This document shows positions 53,928-63,398 of a DNA stretch of 64,000 bases, one piece after another. The DNA lies in contig NZ_KE340379.1 in assembly GCF_000413935.1 (NCBI RefSeq), forward strand, positions 326,158-390,157. The letters run 5' to 3'. The notes under the pieces were generated by a model. That model saw only the letters and a program-made list of their open reading frames with translations. It did no database searches and had not been told where the DNA came from. The first letter of the stretch is position 1; every line of letters starts with the position of its first letter. The stretch is from Acinetobacter colistiniresistens (GTDB lineage: Bacteria > Pseudomonadota > Gammaproteobacteria > Pseudomonadales > Moraxellaceae). Position numbers and translations under genes: made by a program.

Positions 53928-55125
53928 GAATGATAGCCTCTTCATTGACGAAAAGATGGATCACCACACCAAATATGCTGAGTACTAAACAGGCCAGCCA
54001 GATCATATTATAGTTACCTGCAAGGTCATGATTGACGCCACCTAACCAACCACCGAAAAATGAACCGATTTGATGGGTAAAGAACACAATACCACTCAGC
54101 ATGGATAAATATTTGACCCCAAACATGTTGGCTACAATGCCATTGGTGAGCGGGACGGTTGAAAGCCAAAGTAAGCCCATAATGATCCCAAAAGCATAAA
54201 CGGTCAATGTGCTGAGTGGCAGCAATAGAAATGCAATAATCGCAATCCCACGTAAACCATAGAGCAACATCAGTAACTTCGGTTTTGAATAGCGGTCGCC
54301 TAACCAGCCAGCACCATAAGTCCCAATGATGTTAAATAAACCAATGAGTGCTAAAAACACCGTTCCTGTTGTCGCGTCAAAGCCATGATCAATTAAATAA
54401 CCGGGCAGATGTACCCCTAAAAACACCACTTGGAAGCCACAAACTAAGAAACCGAGCGACAGCCACCAAAATGGTTTGTGTTTTCTGGCAATGTTTAACA
54501 CTTGCTTAAAACTGAGGCTGGATTGATTGAGTGCTTTGGGTAGCGTTGAAGAGGGGGATTTTAATAGCCAAGCCAATGGAATAATAAATGCAATTGCAAA
54601 GGCACTCACAAGTAATGCAGATGACCAACCAATGGTTTTAAGTAAAATCAGCGTAGACGGCAGCATGATAAACTGACCAAAGGAGCCTGCTGCGCTGGCA
54701 ATCCCCATGACCATGCTACGTTTCTCTGGAGGAGCAGCGCGACCAACTGCAGAGAGCAGTACGGTAAAAGAGGTTGCTGATAGCGCAAGCCCGATGACAA
54801 GGCCTAAACTAAGATTGAGTAAAAGACTTGTGGAGCTAAATGCCATGAGCACTAAGCCAATGGCATAGAAGAGACCGCCTGCCATGACCACTTTTTTCGT
54901 TCCATACTTATCGGCAATTGCCCCTGTAAATGGTTGCGCTGCACCCCAGATTAAGTTTTGCATGGCAATGGCAAAACTAAAAATATGATGACCCCAGCCG
55001 TAGGTATCACTCATGGGAACGAGGTATAACCCAAAACCATGGCGGACACCTAATGAGAGTGCAAGAATCAGCGCACTTCCAATTAGCATATAGACCAATT
55101 GTTTGGAAAATTGAGGAGTTAGCAT
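53914..55125 (-). CDS. MFS transporter (oxalate/formate-antiporter-like)
   Basis: 403 residues with 12 spans. The loop between spans 2 and 3 has GAIADKYGTKKVVMAGG, the MFS G-x-x-x-D-R/K-x-G-x-R/K motif, repeated in span 8 as GWLGDRYSKPK. The style (SLGVRHGFGLYLVPMSDTYGW) is like MFS anion transporters of the oxalate/formate or monocarboxylate group. Substrate unknown. A 44-aa membrane protein overlaps its 3' end. Confidence 0.85.
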   Translation of the reverse strand: MLTPQFSKQLVYMLIGSALILALSLGVRHGFGLYLVPMSDTYGWGHHIFSFAIAMQNLIWGAAQPFTGAIADKYGTKKVVMAGGLFYAIGLVLMAFSSTSLLLNLSLGLVIGLALSATSFTVLLSAVGRAAPPEKRSMVMGIASAAGSFGQFIMLPSTLILLKTIGWSSALLVSAFAIAFIIPLAWLLKSPSSTLPKALNQSSLSFKQVLNIARKHKPFWWLSLGFLVCGFQVVFLGVHLPGYLIDHGFDATTGTVFLALIGLFNIIGTYGAGWLGDRYSKPKLLMLLYGLRGIAIIAFLLLPLSTLTVYAFGIIMGLLWLSTVPLTNGIVANMFGVKYLSMLSGIVFFTHQIGSFFGGWLGGVNHDLAGNYNMIWLACLVLSIFGVVIHLFVNEEAIIHDEY

Positions 55126-55252
55126 TGTTGTTGTGATCGTGGAATAAGTGAAAAGTATTTTAAAATACTTCTATTGATATTTCGATTGCTCAAGAAAATT
55201 ATTGTGGCTGTTTAGATTTAATGCGCTTGTTCAGGTTTTGAATTTTAGAATA

Positions 55253-55279
55253 TAAAAAAGCAGCTATTGCTGCTCTTTT
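55253..55279 (-). terminator. intrinsic terminator of the OmpW-like gene
   Basis: AGCAGC-AATA-GCTGCT on the minus strand with following T-run. Confidence 0.7.
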
Positions 55280-55292
55280 ATGTCGTGATTAT

Positions 55293-56348
55293 TTAGAAAC
55301 GATAGCCTACACCGACATAGGTAATCAGTGGGTCAATATCAATTTTGGTATTTGCTTTGATGAGCTCTTTGCCTGTGTTGCGATCCGTTACTGAGATTTT
55401 GGCTTCATTATTCATTTTGGAATAAGATACCGAACCGACAGCAAACCAGTTTGGATTAAAGTCATAGGTTGCACCTAAAGTCACAATCGGGGCAAATGTA
55501 TCTGTTGCTTTGAGCTTCACGATAGGGTCTGCTGATGATGTTTTTCCATCTAAGGCTGCACCAGCTTTGCCATCATGAATATTTTGAATCATATGACCTG
55601 CTTTGATTAAATCGGATTCAATTCCTGAATTCATTTTTAAATCGTTAAAGTAGGCATACATCACACCAGCACCGACATAAGGACGGAATTTATTTACGCC
55701 AGATTTACCAAATTGATAGTGTAGCTCAACAGCTGGTAGCCAAGCTCGCGCTGAGGCTGCTTTATCACCTTGGGTTAAGTCTGTGATATGAAGATCTTGT
55801 TTTAAACCAATTGAGCCTAAGGCTGTGTCTGCCTTGCCGCTTAAGGGTGCGTAGATATTTCCTTTCCCTTTGATATCAACTTTCGGTGGGATACCTGCTT
55901 TAACTTCTAAAGAGACGTGATCTGTAAAGTGGTAATTGGCCATAATACCAACGGTATCGACATTGTCCGCTTCTAAACCTGTGCCCTGACTTTTCCAGTT
56001 GGACAAACCATTCACTGTTGCAGTTCCTGTTAACAGACCTGGAACAGGGTCTAAAGGTTGTATTTTAATAGCATCGTAAAGAAGCTTATTCGAATCTCGA
56101 TCTGCTGCTGCAAGTACAGCTTGCTTGGAGACATCACCGACTTTGGCCTGTGTACCCTCGGCGATACTGGTGTTGATATTGACTGGATTGGCAGAGCCTT
56201 GTGGCATGGCATGTAACCAACCTGCGGAAACCGAAAAGCGTTTGAAACCATCGCCATCTTTTAGACTGAAATAAGGTGAGTCTGCAAAAGCAAAAGTGGG
56301 TAGGGCACATAAGCCTGTAATCAGGCAAGCGAAGGGCTTTTTCATCAT
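55293..56348 (-). CDS. OmpW/AlkL-family outer-membrane protein, long form
   Basis: 351 residues from ATG 56348, with GGAG seven bases upstream (frame opens at 56396). Signal peptide MMKKPFACLITGLCALPTFAFA. The barrel has family segments GIMANYHFTDHVSLEVKAGIPP, VELHYQFG, KFRPYVGAGVMYAYFN and the C-terminal ITYVGVGYRF with final Phe. Typical OmpW has about 200 residues; here about 140 extra residues lie after the first strand and between later strands. AlkL relatives help import of hydrophobic compounds, which would fit alkane use, but this is inference. Confidence 0.85.
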   Translation of the reverse strand: MMKKPFACLITGLCALPTFAFADSPYFSLKDGDGFKRFSVSAGWLHAMPQGSANPVNINTSIAEGTQAKVGDVSKQAVLAAADRDSNKLLYDAIKIQPLDPVPGLLTGTATVNGLSNWKSQGTGLEADNVDTVGIMANYHFTDHVSLEVKAGIPPKVDIKGKGNIYAPLSGKADTALGSIGLKQDLHITDLTQGDKAASARAWLPAVELHYQFGKSGVNKFRPYVGAGVMYAYFNDLKMNSGIESDLIKAGHMIQNIHDGKAGAALDGKTSSADPIVKLKATDTFAPIVTLGATYDFNPNWFAVGSVSYSKMNNEAKISVTDRNTGKELIKANTKIDIDPLITYVGVGYRF

Positions 56349-56503
56349 TTGAGGACTCCATGTCCGAATGTTTGTTAGGATTTTTCTTGCGCCCACCTTA
56401 ACGCGATTTTTATTTGGGCTTTGTTTAGTTAGGATTTATAATTGTTATGCTTATGAATCTTTTTGTTTGATTTAAATAAATTGATGAATGAATTATGAAG
56501 ACG

Positions 56504-56530
56504 TAAAAAAGCCACCGAAGTGACTTTTTT
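56504..56530 (-). terminator. intrinsic terminator of map
   Basis: AAGTCAC-TTCG-GTGGCTT type stem with one mismatch and T-run on the minus strand. Confidence 0.7.
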
Positions 56531-56552
56531 AGAATAATTCAAAGATTATGAA

Positions 56553-57377
56553 TTACATAAAGCGTGATAGATCTTCTTCAGGGCGAGCAGTAAGTACTTC
56601 GATGCCTGTTTGTGTTACTAAAATCGTATGTTCATATTGAGCAGATAACTTGTGATCTTTTGTGACGACGGTCCACTTATCACCTAAAAGTTTAGTCTGC
56701 CAAACACCTGCGTTTACCATTGGTTCAATAGTAAAGGTCATGCCGGCCTCTAGGCGCATACCTGTACCTTTTTGCCCATAATGTAAAACTTGTGGTTCAT
56801 CATGGAACACATTGCCAATGCCGTGACCACAATATTCACGTACTACACTAAAGCGCTCAGATTCAACATATTGCTGAATTGCATAACCGACATCACCAAG
56901 GTATGAACCATCCTTTACTGTTGCCATGCCACGATACATCGCTTCCTGAGCCACTGAGCACAAGCGTTTAGCTAAAATTGAAGTTTCACCACCAATGACA
57001 TACATCATATTGGTATCGCCGTGATAACCATCTTTAATTACGGTCACATCAATATTAAGAATATCGCCATTCTTTAAAATTTTATTTTCAGAAGGAATAC
57101 CGTGACAAACCACATGGTTCACCGAAGTACAAATAGAATGCTGGAACGCAGGGCGGCCTGGTGCAGCACCATAGCCGACGCAGGCAGGAATTGCTTGTTG
57201 AACATCTTCAATATGATTGCGACAGATTGTATCGAGTTCTAGTGTGCTTACACCCGCTTTAATATGCGGTTTAATCATGTCTAGAACTTCAGCCGCCAAT
57301 TTCCCTGCAACACGCATCTTTTCAATTTCTTCAGGTGTTTTGATTAATCGACGTGGGGCCGTATAAGTTGTATTCAT
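56553..57377 (-). CDS. map: methionine aminopeptidase type I
   Basis: Removes N-terminal Met from new proteins. 274 residues (E. coli 264). The five metal ligands are visible: Asp in LNIDVTV and GYHGDTN, His in YCGHGIG, Glu in TIEPM and Glu in QYEHT. Divergent from rpsB, the usual location in gammaproteobacteria. ATG 57377. Confidence 0.97.
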   Translation of the reverse strand: MNTTYTAPRRLIKTPEEIEKMRVAGKLAAEVLDMIKPHIKAGVSTLELDTICRNHIEDVQQAIPACVGYGAAPGRPAFQHSICTSVNHVVCHGIPSENKILKNGDILNIDVTVIKDGYHGDTNMMYVIGGETSILAKRLCSVAQEAMYRGMATVKDGSYLGDVGYAIQQYVESERFSVVREYCGHGIGNVFHDEPQVLHYGQKGTGMRLEAGMTFTIEPMVNAGVWQTKLLGDKWTVVTKDHKLSAQYEHTILVTQTGIEVLTARPEEDLSRFM

Positions 57378-57515
57378 GATCTCTAAAAACTTTTGGTAAT
57401 TTGCAAGCGTCTATGGTATAAATAGCCGCCTATTTTATCAAATGCTTTTCGTGACTATCTTTTATTATTTATGAAAAGATTTTACGAAGATATCTGATAA
57501 CAATAGTCGTAAAAA

Positions 57516-57612
57516 AAATCCGCACATATATCGACACATTACTCTGGGTGCCTAGCAATAGGTGGAGAATGCGGATATATGGAGGCCTAACCCAAACTTT
57601 AAGGTAAAGAAA
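57516..57612 (+). promoter_or_regulatory. rpsB leader RNA (S2 autoregulatory element)
   Basis: ATCCGCA/TGCGGAT closes an outer stem. Inside are CTC/GAG and a small hairpin CCTA-GCAA-TAGG with a GNRA tetraloop; GGGT (57546-57549) can pair with ACCC (57590-57593) to make a pseudoknot. This matches the known S2-binding leader of gammaproteobacterial rpsB in layout. Confidence 0.75.
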
Positions 57613-58365
57613 ATGGCAGATTACAACGTAAGCATGCGCGACCTTCTTCAAGCAGGCGCACACTTTGGTCACCAAACTCGTTTCTGGAACCCAAAAATGC
57701 GTCAATACATTTTTGGCGCGCGTAACAAAATTCACATCATCAACCTTGAGCACACTGTTCCTGCGTTAAATGATGCTTTGAACTTCGTTAACAACTTGGC
57801 GAGCAAAAAGAACAAAGTATTATTCGTTGGTACAAAACGAGCTGCTTCTAACATCATCCGTGAACAAGCTCAACGCGCTGGTCAACCATATGTAGATCAC
57901 CGTTGGTTAGGTGGTATGTTGACGAACTGGAAAACACTTCGCCAATCTATCAACCGTTTAAAAGATCTTCAAACTCAATCTCAAGACGGTACTTTTGCTA
58001 AGCTTACTAAACGTGAAGCTTTAGAGCGTACTCGTGAGATGGAAAAACTTGAACGTGCTTTAGGCGGCGTTAAGAACATGGGTGGTTTACCTGACGCATT
58101 ATTTGTAATCGACGTTGATCACGAAGCGATTGCAATCAAAGAAGCGAAAAACTTAGGTATTCCTGTAATCGGTATCGTTGATACAAACTCTAACCCAGAC
58201 AACGTTGATTACGTTATTCCGGGTAACGACGATGCGATCCGTGCAGTAACTTTATATGCTTCTGCTATGGCTGATGCGATTCTTGCTGGTAAAGAATATG
58301 CTCAATCACAAGCAAATGCACAAGCTAAAGGCGACGACGCTGCTAAAGACGCTTCTGAGGCTTAA
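57613..58365 (+). CDS. rpsB: 30S ribosomal protein S2
   Basis: 250 residues from ATG 57613 (AAGG eight bases upstream); the open frame begins at 57562 within the leader. [41 protein letters not shown] and [16 protein letters not shown] are standard. tsf follows after a hairpin that probably reduces read-through. Highly biased codons, as expected. Confidence 0.98.
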   Translation: MADYNVSMRDLLQAGAHFGHQTRFWNPKMRQYIFGARNKIHIINLEHTVPALNDALNFVNNLASKKNKVLFVGTKRAASNIIREQAQRAGQPYVDHRWLGGMLTNWKTLRQSINRLKDLQTQSQDGTFAKLTKREALERTREMEKLERALGGVKNMGGLPDALFVIDVDHEAIAIKEAKNLGIPVIGIVDTNSNPDNVDYVIPGNDDAIRAVTLYASAMADAILAGKEYAQSQANAQAKGDDAAKDASEA

Positions 58366-58432
58366 TGCGTTTTGACGCAAGCTTGTCATTTTTGCGACAT
58401 GTAATGGTGGCAAATTAAAGCGTCGAGATTGC

Positions 58433-58467
58433 AAACGGCCCAGAGATTCTTTGGGCCGTTTTTGTTG
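58433..58467 (+). terminator. rpsB-tsf intergenic terminator/attenuator
   Basis: AAACGGCCCA/TGGGCCGTTT with T-run. As tsf has no separate strong promoter in view, this is likely a partial terminator. Confidence 0.8.
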
Positions 58468-58503
58468 AACAGATTTATTTTCTACCGATTTTAGGAGATC
58501 AAC

Positions 58504-59379
58504 ATGACTGCAGTTACTGCGAGCATGGTAAAAGAATTACGTGACCGTACTGGTCTTGCAATGATGGAATGCAAAAAAGCATTAACAGAAGCAGGCGGTG
58601 ACATCGAACTTGCGATTGATAACCTTCGTAAATCAGGTCAAGCAAAAGCTGCTAAAAAAGCGGGCAACATTGCTGCTGATGGTGCGATCACTATTATTCA
58701 AAACGGTAACAAAGCAATTCTTGTTGAAGTTAACTGTCAAACTGACTTCGTTGCTAAAGACGAAAACTTCAAAAACTTCTCTGATAAAGTTGCTGCTGCT
58801 GCACTTGCTGCAAACGAAACTGATGCTGCGAAAATTGCTGAACTTAAGCTTGAAGACGGTGCAACTGTAGAAGAAGCTCGTGTTGCATTGGTTCAAAAAA
58901 TCGGTGAAAACATTCAAGTTCGTCGTGCTCAAATCGTTGAAGGCGAAAATTTGGCTGTTTACAAACACGGTTTAAAAATCGGTGTTGTTGTTTCTTACAC
59001 AGGTGATGCTGACACTGGTAAAGGTATTGCAATGCACGTTGCTGCGTTCAACCCAGTTGCTGTAAATGCTGAAGCTGTTCCAGCTGACTTGATCGCTAAA
59101 GAGAAAGAAATTGCTGAAGCGAAAGCGTTAGAATCTGGTAAGCCTGCGAACATCGTTGAGAAAATGGTAACTGGTTCAGTTGAAAAATACTTGAACGAAG
59201 TTGCTCTTGATCGTCAAATGTATGTAATCGACAATGACAAGAAAGTTGCTGATGTATTAAAAGCGACTGGTACTGTTGTAGCTCAATTCGTTCGTTTCGA
59301 AGTGGGTGAAGGTATTGAGAAGAAAGCTGAAATGAGCTTTGCAGAAGAAGTTGCTGCTGCTCAAGCTGCTGCGAAGTAA
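58504..59379 (+). CDS. tsf: translation elongation factor Ts
   Basis: Guanine-nucleotide exchange factor for EF-Tu. 291 residues. UBA-like N-terminus ([24 protein letters not shown]) and the conserved [13 protein letters not shown] near residue 78; C-terminal core with [13 protein letters not shown] segment. AGGAGATC precedes the ATG. Cotranscribed with rpsB. Confidence 0.98.
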   Translation: MTAVTASMVKELRDRTGLAMMECKKALTEAGGDIELAIDNLRKSGQAKAAKKAGNIAADGAITIIQNGNKAILVEVNCQTDFVAKDENFKNFSDKVAAAALAANETDAAKIAELKLEDGATVEEARVALVQKIGENIQVRRAQIVEGENLAVYKHGLKIGVVVSYTGDADTGKGIAMHVAAFNPVAVNAEAVPADLIAKEKEIAEAKALESGKPANIVEKMVTGSVEKYLNEVALDRQMYVIDNDKKVADVLKATGTVVAQFVRFEVGEGIEKKAEMSFAEEVAAAQAAAK

Positions 59380-59391
59380 TTCGTATCTTCT

Positions 59392-59424
59392 AAAAAACCC
59401 AGTCTTTATGACTGGGTTTTTTAT
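59392..59424 (+). terminator. intrinsic terminator of tsf
   Basis: AAAACCCAGTC/GACTGGGTTTT stem with T-run. Confidence 0.92.
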
Positions 59425-59431
59425 TGCCTGT

Positions 59432-59463
59432 TAAAAAGCCCAGCAAGAAGAGTGGGTTTTTTA
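59432..59463 (-). terminator. weak terminator of the NlpE-like gene
   Basis: AAACCCA/TGGGCTTT with a ten-base loop and a bulge, T-run on the minus strand. Confidence 0.5.
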
Positions 59464-59472
59464 TAGATGGGC

Positions 59473-59946
59473 TTATTGGTCTTCTTTCTGTAGCTCGTAT
59501 TTCTCAGCCAGTTCGCCAGTAATTTCTTTGCCTTCTGTATCAAGGGCTTTCAAGTAGCCTTCAGCAACAAAGTATTTGCGGCCATCACCCGCTTTATCGA
59601 GCTCAATAACAGAGGTGTTTTTGCTGTCAAAAGTAAACTTACCTTTGCTTTCAAATGCTTTTCCATCACCTTTACCAAGATAAGTCTCTTTTAACTCAAA
59701 TGTTTTATCTTGGTTGAGTTCAAGTTGGGTTTCAATACCTTCGCAATCTGCACAAGGAAGAACGCCTTTATATGTGCCATTCCAGTCTAATGAGTTTTCT
59801 GCGGTATGTGCGCTATCCACAACTTCAGCGCTGCTTTCGGTGCTTGTTGCGGGTGGGGTTTGTTCATCAGTTTTAGGGGTTTCTGCTTTATTACATGCTA
59901 CTAAAAAAATAGAAGCTAAAGAAATGGCAATAATTGATTTTTTCAT
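59473..59946 (-). CDS. NlpE-N-like copper-resistance lipoprotein
   Basis: 157 residues with a lipoprotein signal (SLASIFLVAC, acylated Cys18), a disordered Thr/Glu/Ser linker and an NlpE N-terminal-like beta domain: WNGTYKGVLPCADCEGIETQLELN with the C-x-x-C pair, followed by FELKETYLGKGD and GKFTFDSKN. E. coli NlpE has a second domain; here only the first is present. NlpE signals surface stress to CpxA; a similar role or copper handling is inferred only from family. Confidence 0.87.
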   Translation of the reverse strand: MKKSIIAISLASIFLVACNKAETPKTDEQTPPATSTESSAEVVDSAHTAENSLDWNGTYKGVLPCADCEGIETQLELNQDKTFELKETYLGKGDGKAFESKGKFTFDSKNTSVIELDKAGDGRKYFVAEGYLKALDTEGKEITGELAEKYELQKEDQ

Positions 59947-60054
59947 CTTAGATATGACCTTGTGAAAACATTAATATCCAAGTTATTAGATTTTAAAAAG
60001 AAATGGTAGTAAGGGAATGTAAGGGTTATTTAACCTTTGGTAAAGCAAGACAGG

Positions 60055-60180
60055 TTAGCCTTGTCTTGCTTTGAAGCGAGGATTGGATTTGCAGATAACA
60101 AATAGCTTGCCGCGACGTTTTACAATCTGGCAATCAGCACTACGACGCTTTGCGCTTTTAAGGGATGAGCATACTTTCAT
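60055..60180 (-). CDS. rpmJ2: ribosomal protein L36, zinc-free paralogue
   Basis: 41 residues ([20 protein letters not shown]..., ending RFKARQG) from ATG 60180. It is the C-minus (YkgO) type: it has the DCQIVKRRG and SNPRFKA blocks but not the C-x-x-C and C/H ligands of the zinc-binding L36. It can replace normal L36 when zinc is short. AGGAA precedes the start and a Zur-box-like site lies just upstream. The true start is well inside the longer open frame that begins at 60300. Confidence 0.93.
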   Translation of the reverse strand: MKVCSSLKSAKRRSADCQIVKRRGKLFVICKSNPRFKARQG

Positions 60181-60200
60181 TTTGGTTCCTAAGCTTGAGT

Positions 60201-60223
60201 GAAATGTTATAGTATTACATTTG
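60201..60223 (-). promoter_or_regulatory. Zur-box-like site upstream of rpmJ2
   Basis: Near-palindrome with half-sites GAAATGTTATA and TATTACATTTG around a central G. It matches 21 of 23 positions of the gammaproteobacterial Zur consensus as I recall it. It ends 21 bases before the rpmJ2 ATG. Confidence 0.7.
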
Positions 60224-60286
60224 ATTTGTGCTGTAAAGTTTGTCTTATTGTTTGAAGAATAGGGGTGATGAGATAAGTATGGCAAA

Positions 60287-60320
60287 TAAAAAACCCTCAT
60301 CTTTCGATGAGGGTTTTTTT
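60287..60320 (-). terminator. terminator of tRNA-Gly
   Basis: AACCCTCATC-GAAA-GATGAGGGTT stem on the minus strand, with GAAA tetraloop and T-run. Confidence 0.92.
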
Positions 60321-60325
60321 GAATC

Positions 60326-60401
60326 TGGAGCGGGAAAGGAGACTCGAACTCCCGACCCCAACCTTGGCAAGGTTATGCTCTACCAACTGAGCTATTCCCG
60401 C
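60326..60401 (-). tRNA. tRNA-Gly (GCC)
   Basis: 76-nt cloverleaf on the minus strand: acceptor GCGGGAA/TTCCCGC, anticodon GCC in TTGCCAA, T-arm GAGTTCGAGTC, encoded CCA. Confidence 0.97.
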
Positions 60402-60463
60402 AATAGGACGCATTATAGAGAGTTTCATTCAAGTGTCAACTCTTTATAATGCTAAGTGTTGAA

Positions 60464-61885
60464 TTAATCAGCACGTCGCCAAATTGTACCTTGACGGGTA
60501 TCCTCCAAAACTACACCTTGATCCAATAAAGACTGGCGAATACCATCGGCTTTGGCAAAGTCTTTGGCTTTTTTTGCATCGACTCGTTGCTGAATGAAGT
60601 TTTCAATTTCAGTATCAGACAGGGTAAGTGCTTCTTGACCGATATCTGACTTAAGGAATTCATCCACATCATGTTGAACTAAACCAAGAATATTGGTTAA
60701 GTGGCGTAGGGTAGAGTAAAGCATTGTCGCTTGTTCGGCTTGCTCTTCTTTCACTGCACGATTTAGTTCTTTATTCAGTTCAAATAGTACCGCCATTGCT
60801 TCAGCAGTATTAAAGTCATCACACATGGCATTGTTGAAGCGTTCGACAAAGCCCTGTTCTAGCGTCTCAACCGTTTTTTGACCATACACCTGTTGATAGG
60901 CTTTAAATGAGTGATAGAAACGGCTGAGTGCTGTTTTTGCTTCTTTTAAGGCCACATCAGAGAAGTTAACTGGGCTACGGTAGTGCGATGACACAATGAA
61001 GTAGCGAATCACTTCAGGGTGGAATTTCTCCATCACATCGCGAATGGTAAAGAAGTTGCCTAAAGACTTAGACATTTTCTCACCATCTACATTGATGAAG
61101 CCAACATGCATCCAGTAGTTTACATATTGTTCGCCCGTTGATGCTTCACTTTGTGCGATTTCATTTTCATGATGCGGGAACATCAGGTCTGAACCACCAC
61201 CATGAATATCAAAGTGGTTGCCGAGGCAGCAAGTTGACATTGCTGAACATTCGATATGCCAACCTGGACGACCGTTACCCCAAGGTGAAGCCCAAGCTGG
61301 TTCATTTTCTTTGGCGTGTTTCCAGAGCACAAAGTCAAAAGGATGCTTCTTTTCAACTTCAACATCGACACGTTCAGATGCACCTGCTTGCATATCATCC
61401 AATTTACGACCTGACAGACGGCCATAGTTATTGAACTTGCTGACTTCAAAATAAACATCGCCATTGGCAGCAGGGTATGCAGCCCCTTTATCAACCAATG
61501 TACCGATCATATTTTGCATTTGATCAATATATTCGGTGGCTTTCGGTGCTTCATCAGGTTCAGCACAACCTAAATTTGCTGCATCTTCATTCATGGCTTG
61601 AATAAAACGAGCTGTGAGTTGTTGGATGCTTTCACCATTTTCATTGGCACGTGCAATGATTTTGTCGTCAATATCGGTAATATTGCGGATATAACGAACT
61701 TTCCAGCCTTGGCTGCGCAAGAAGCGAATGATGTAGTCGAATGCAACCATAACCCGAGCGTGTCCGATATGACAGTAGTCATAGACTGTCATGCCACAGA
61801 CATACATATCGATTTGACCTTCTTTACGTGGGACAAATTCAACTTTTTTACGTTGCTCAGAGTTATATAGAACAAAAGGTTGCAT
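60464..61885 (-). CDS. cysS: cysteinyl-tRNA synthetase
   Basis: Class Ia synthetase of 473 residues from ATG 61885 (the frame opens at a TTG 12 bases upstream). [14 protein letters not shown] holds a zinc-site neighbour and the HIGH motif; the second zinc site is in WHIECSAMS and [15 protein letters not shown] is the KMSKS loop. The C-terminal helical domain ([19 protein letters not shown]) binds the anticodon. Monocistronic, next to tRNA-Gly. Confidence 0.97.
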   Translation of the reverse strand: MQPFVLYNSEQRKKVEFVPRKEGQIDMYVCGMTVYDYCHIGHARVMVAFDYIIRFLRSQGWKVRYIRNITDIDDKIIARANENGESIQQLTARFIQAMNEDAANLGCAEPDEAPKATEYIDQMQNMIGTLVDKGAAYPAANGDVYFEVSKFNNYGRLSGRKLDDMQAGASERVDVEVEKKHPFDFVLWKHAKENEPAWASPWGNGRPGWHIECSAMSTCCLGNHFDIHGGGSDLMFPHHENEIAQSEASTGEQYVNYWMHVGFINVDGEKMSKSLGNFFTIRDVMEKFHPEVIRYFIVSSHYRSPVNFSDVALKEAKTALSRFYHSFKAYQQVYGQKTVETLEQGFVERFNNAMCDDFNTAEAMAVLFELNKELNRAVKEEQAEQATMLYSTLRHLTNILGLVQHDVDEFLKSDIGQEALTLSDTEIENFIQQRVDAKKAKDFAKADGIRQSLLDQGVVLEDTRQGTIWRRAD

Positions 61886-61991
61886 AAGGGTTTTCAAACA
61901 CTCTACAAAAATCGTTATTCATCATAACGTATGCACCATATTTCATAAAGTTATCAGTAGAAAAAAGATGGCTTTCGTTTGCAATATTTCT

Positions 61992-63398
61992 TTATTCATC
62001 GCTGATAGGGCGCGGTGCTCGAATTTGTGCCTTTTTTGCAAAATAATAATAAATGATAGCCGTTGCCAAGATGCCGACTAACCAGGAGATATCGACTCCA
62101 CCTAGCATGGTCGCGATTGCACCCGTGTAAACTTTACTGTGAATAAAGGGGAGTTGTAGCAGGACTCCCATGGCATAACAACCAATACCAATGCGGTTCC
62201 AACGACCATATTTTCCATCTGGATCGTATAACGCGGCAACATCACATTCTTCTTTAGAAATGAAATAGTAGTCCACGAGGTTGATGGCGCTCCAAGGAAT
62301 AAAAAAGGTGAGCAAGAACAGAATAAATGCCTTGAAGGTATTTAAAAAAGTATGTTCACCGAGAATTGCGATGATTGTAGAAATGGCAACCATCGCAAGC
62401 ACGATAGATAAACGCGTCATTTTTGAAATTTGAGAATGTGGTTTGAAACTATTCCAAATCGTTGCAATGCACATAAAACACCCATAAGCATTCAGCGTTG
62501 ACAGGGTGACTTTGCCAAAGGCAATACTGAAATATAAAAAGGTAATAATAAGTGCAGCCGTATTCATGCCGACGACATATTGCACTTCATTTCCGACAAA
62601 TCCGCCTTGAGCAATCTGTGCAATGAATACGCCTAAAGTCATCGAGATTTGGGAACTGAGTAAAGAGCCTAAACCGACTGCCAAGAAGACACGTGTGGAA
62701 GATGTGTTTGAGGGTAAATATCGGGAATAATCGGCAACATAAGGACCAAATGAAATTTGCCAAGAAGCTGACAGTGAGATCGCTAATAAAAAGGATGGCC
62801 AGCTAAATTTTTGAACGGCAATTAACGCTGCAAAATTTGAATGAGTCAAAATTTGGCTTAAAATAATCACAAAGGCAATGATGCCAATGACACTGGCAAC
62901 TTTTCCGACCCAGTGGATTAGACGATAACCAATGGTTGCAAAGATCACAATAAAAGCTGCGTAAATTAAAATTCCTGTTGTGCTGCTTACATTGATCAAT
63001 TGTGCGATGGCTTTACCCGCCAAAACCTCACCTGTGGCGGTAAACCCGATGTACATTAAACAAACTAAGAAGATTGGAATACAGGCCCCATAAACACCGA
63101 ACTGGACGCGGCTGGAAATCATTTGGGGAAGACCCAGTTTAGGGCCTTGTGCGGCATGCAAGGCCATGACGATGGCACCGAAGCATTGTCCAATCAATAA
63201 TCCAATAACTGACCAAAATATATCACCACCAAGTACAACTGCTAAAGCACCTGTGACGATTGCAGTAATTTGTAAGTTGGCACCAAACCACAATGTAAAT
63301 TGACCAAATATACTGCCATGCCTTTCATGTTCTGGAATGAAATCGATACTGCGGCTTTCAATAAATTGATGTTTTTCTTTCTCATCCAATGAGCTCAT
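61992..63398 (-). CDS. NCS1-family nucleobase permease (cytosine/purine type)
   Basis: 468 residues with about 12 spans. ATG 63398 with GGAG five bases upstream. N-terminal cytosolic part ESRSIDFIPEHERHGSIFGQFTLWFGANLQI is the family signature (R/H-x-G-x-x-x-Q-F-x-x-W-x-x-x-N). GPKLGLPQMISSRVQFGVYG and FGPYVADYSRYLP are conserved. Substrate could be cytosine, purine, hydantoin or a related base; no catabolic genes adjoin. Confidence 0.87.
   Translation of the reverse strand: MSSLDEKEKHQFIESRSIDFIPEHERHGSIFGQFTLWFGANLQITAIVTGALAVVLGGDIFWSVIGLLIGQCFGAIVMALHAAQGPKLGLPQMISSRVQFGVYGACIPIFLVCLMYIGFTATGEVLAGKAIAQLINVSSTTGILIYAAFIVIFATIGYRLIHWVGKVASVIGIIAFVIILSQILTHSNFAALIAVQKFSWPSFLLAISLSASWQISFGPYVADYSRYLPSNTSSTRVFLAVGLGSLLSSQISMTLGVFIAQIAQGGFVGNEVQYVVGMNTAALIITFLYFSIAFGKVTLSTLNAYGCFMCIATIWNSFKPHSQISKMTRLSIVLAMVAISTIIAILGEHTFLNTFKAFILFLLTFFIPWSAINLVDYYFISKEECDVAALYDPDGKYGRWNRIGIGCYAMGVLLQLPFIHSKVYTGAIATMLGGVDISWLVGILATAIIYYYFAKKAQIRAPRPISDE

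Noticed and set aside
55518..55530. GGGTCTGCTG also occurs here, matching the end of the element at 6232.
   Set aside because: It lies in frame within the conserved coding sequence of the OmpW-like gene with no partner repeat and no TA pair; chance match.
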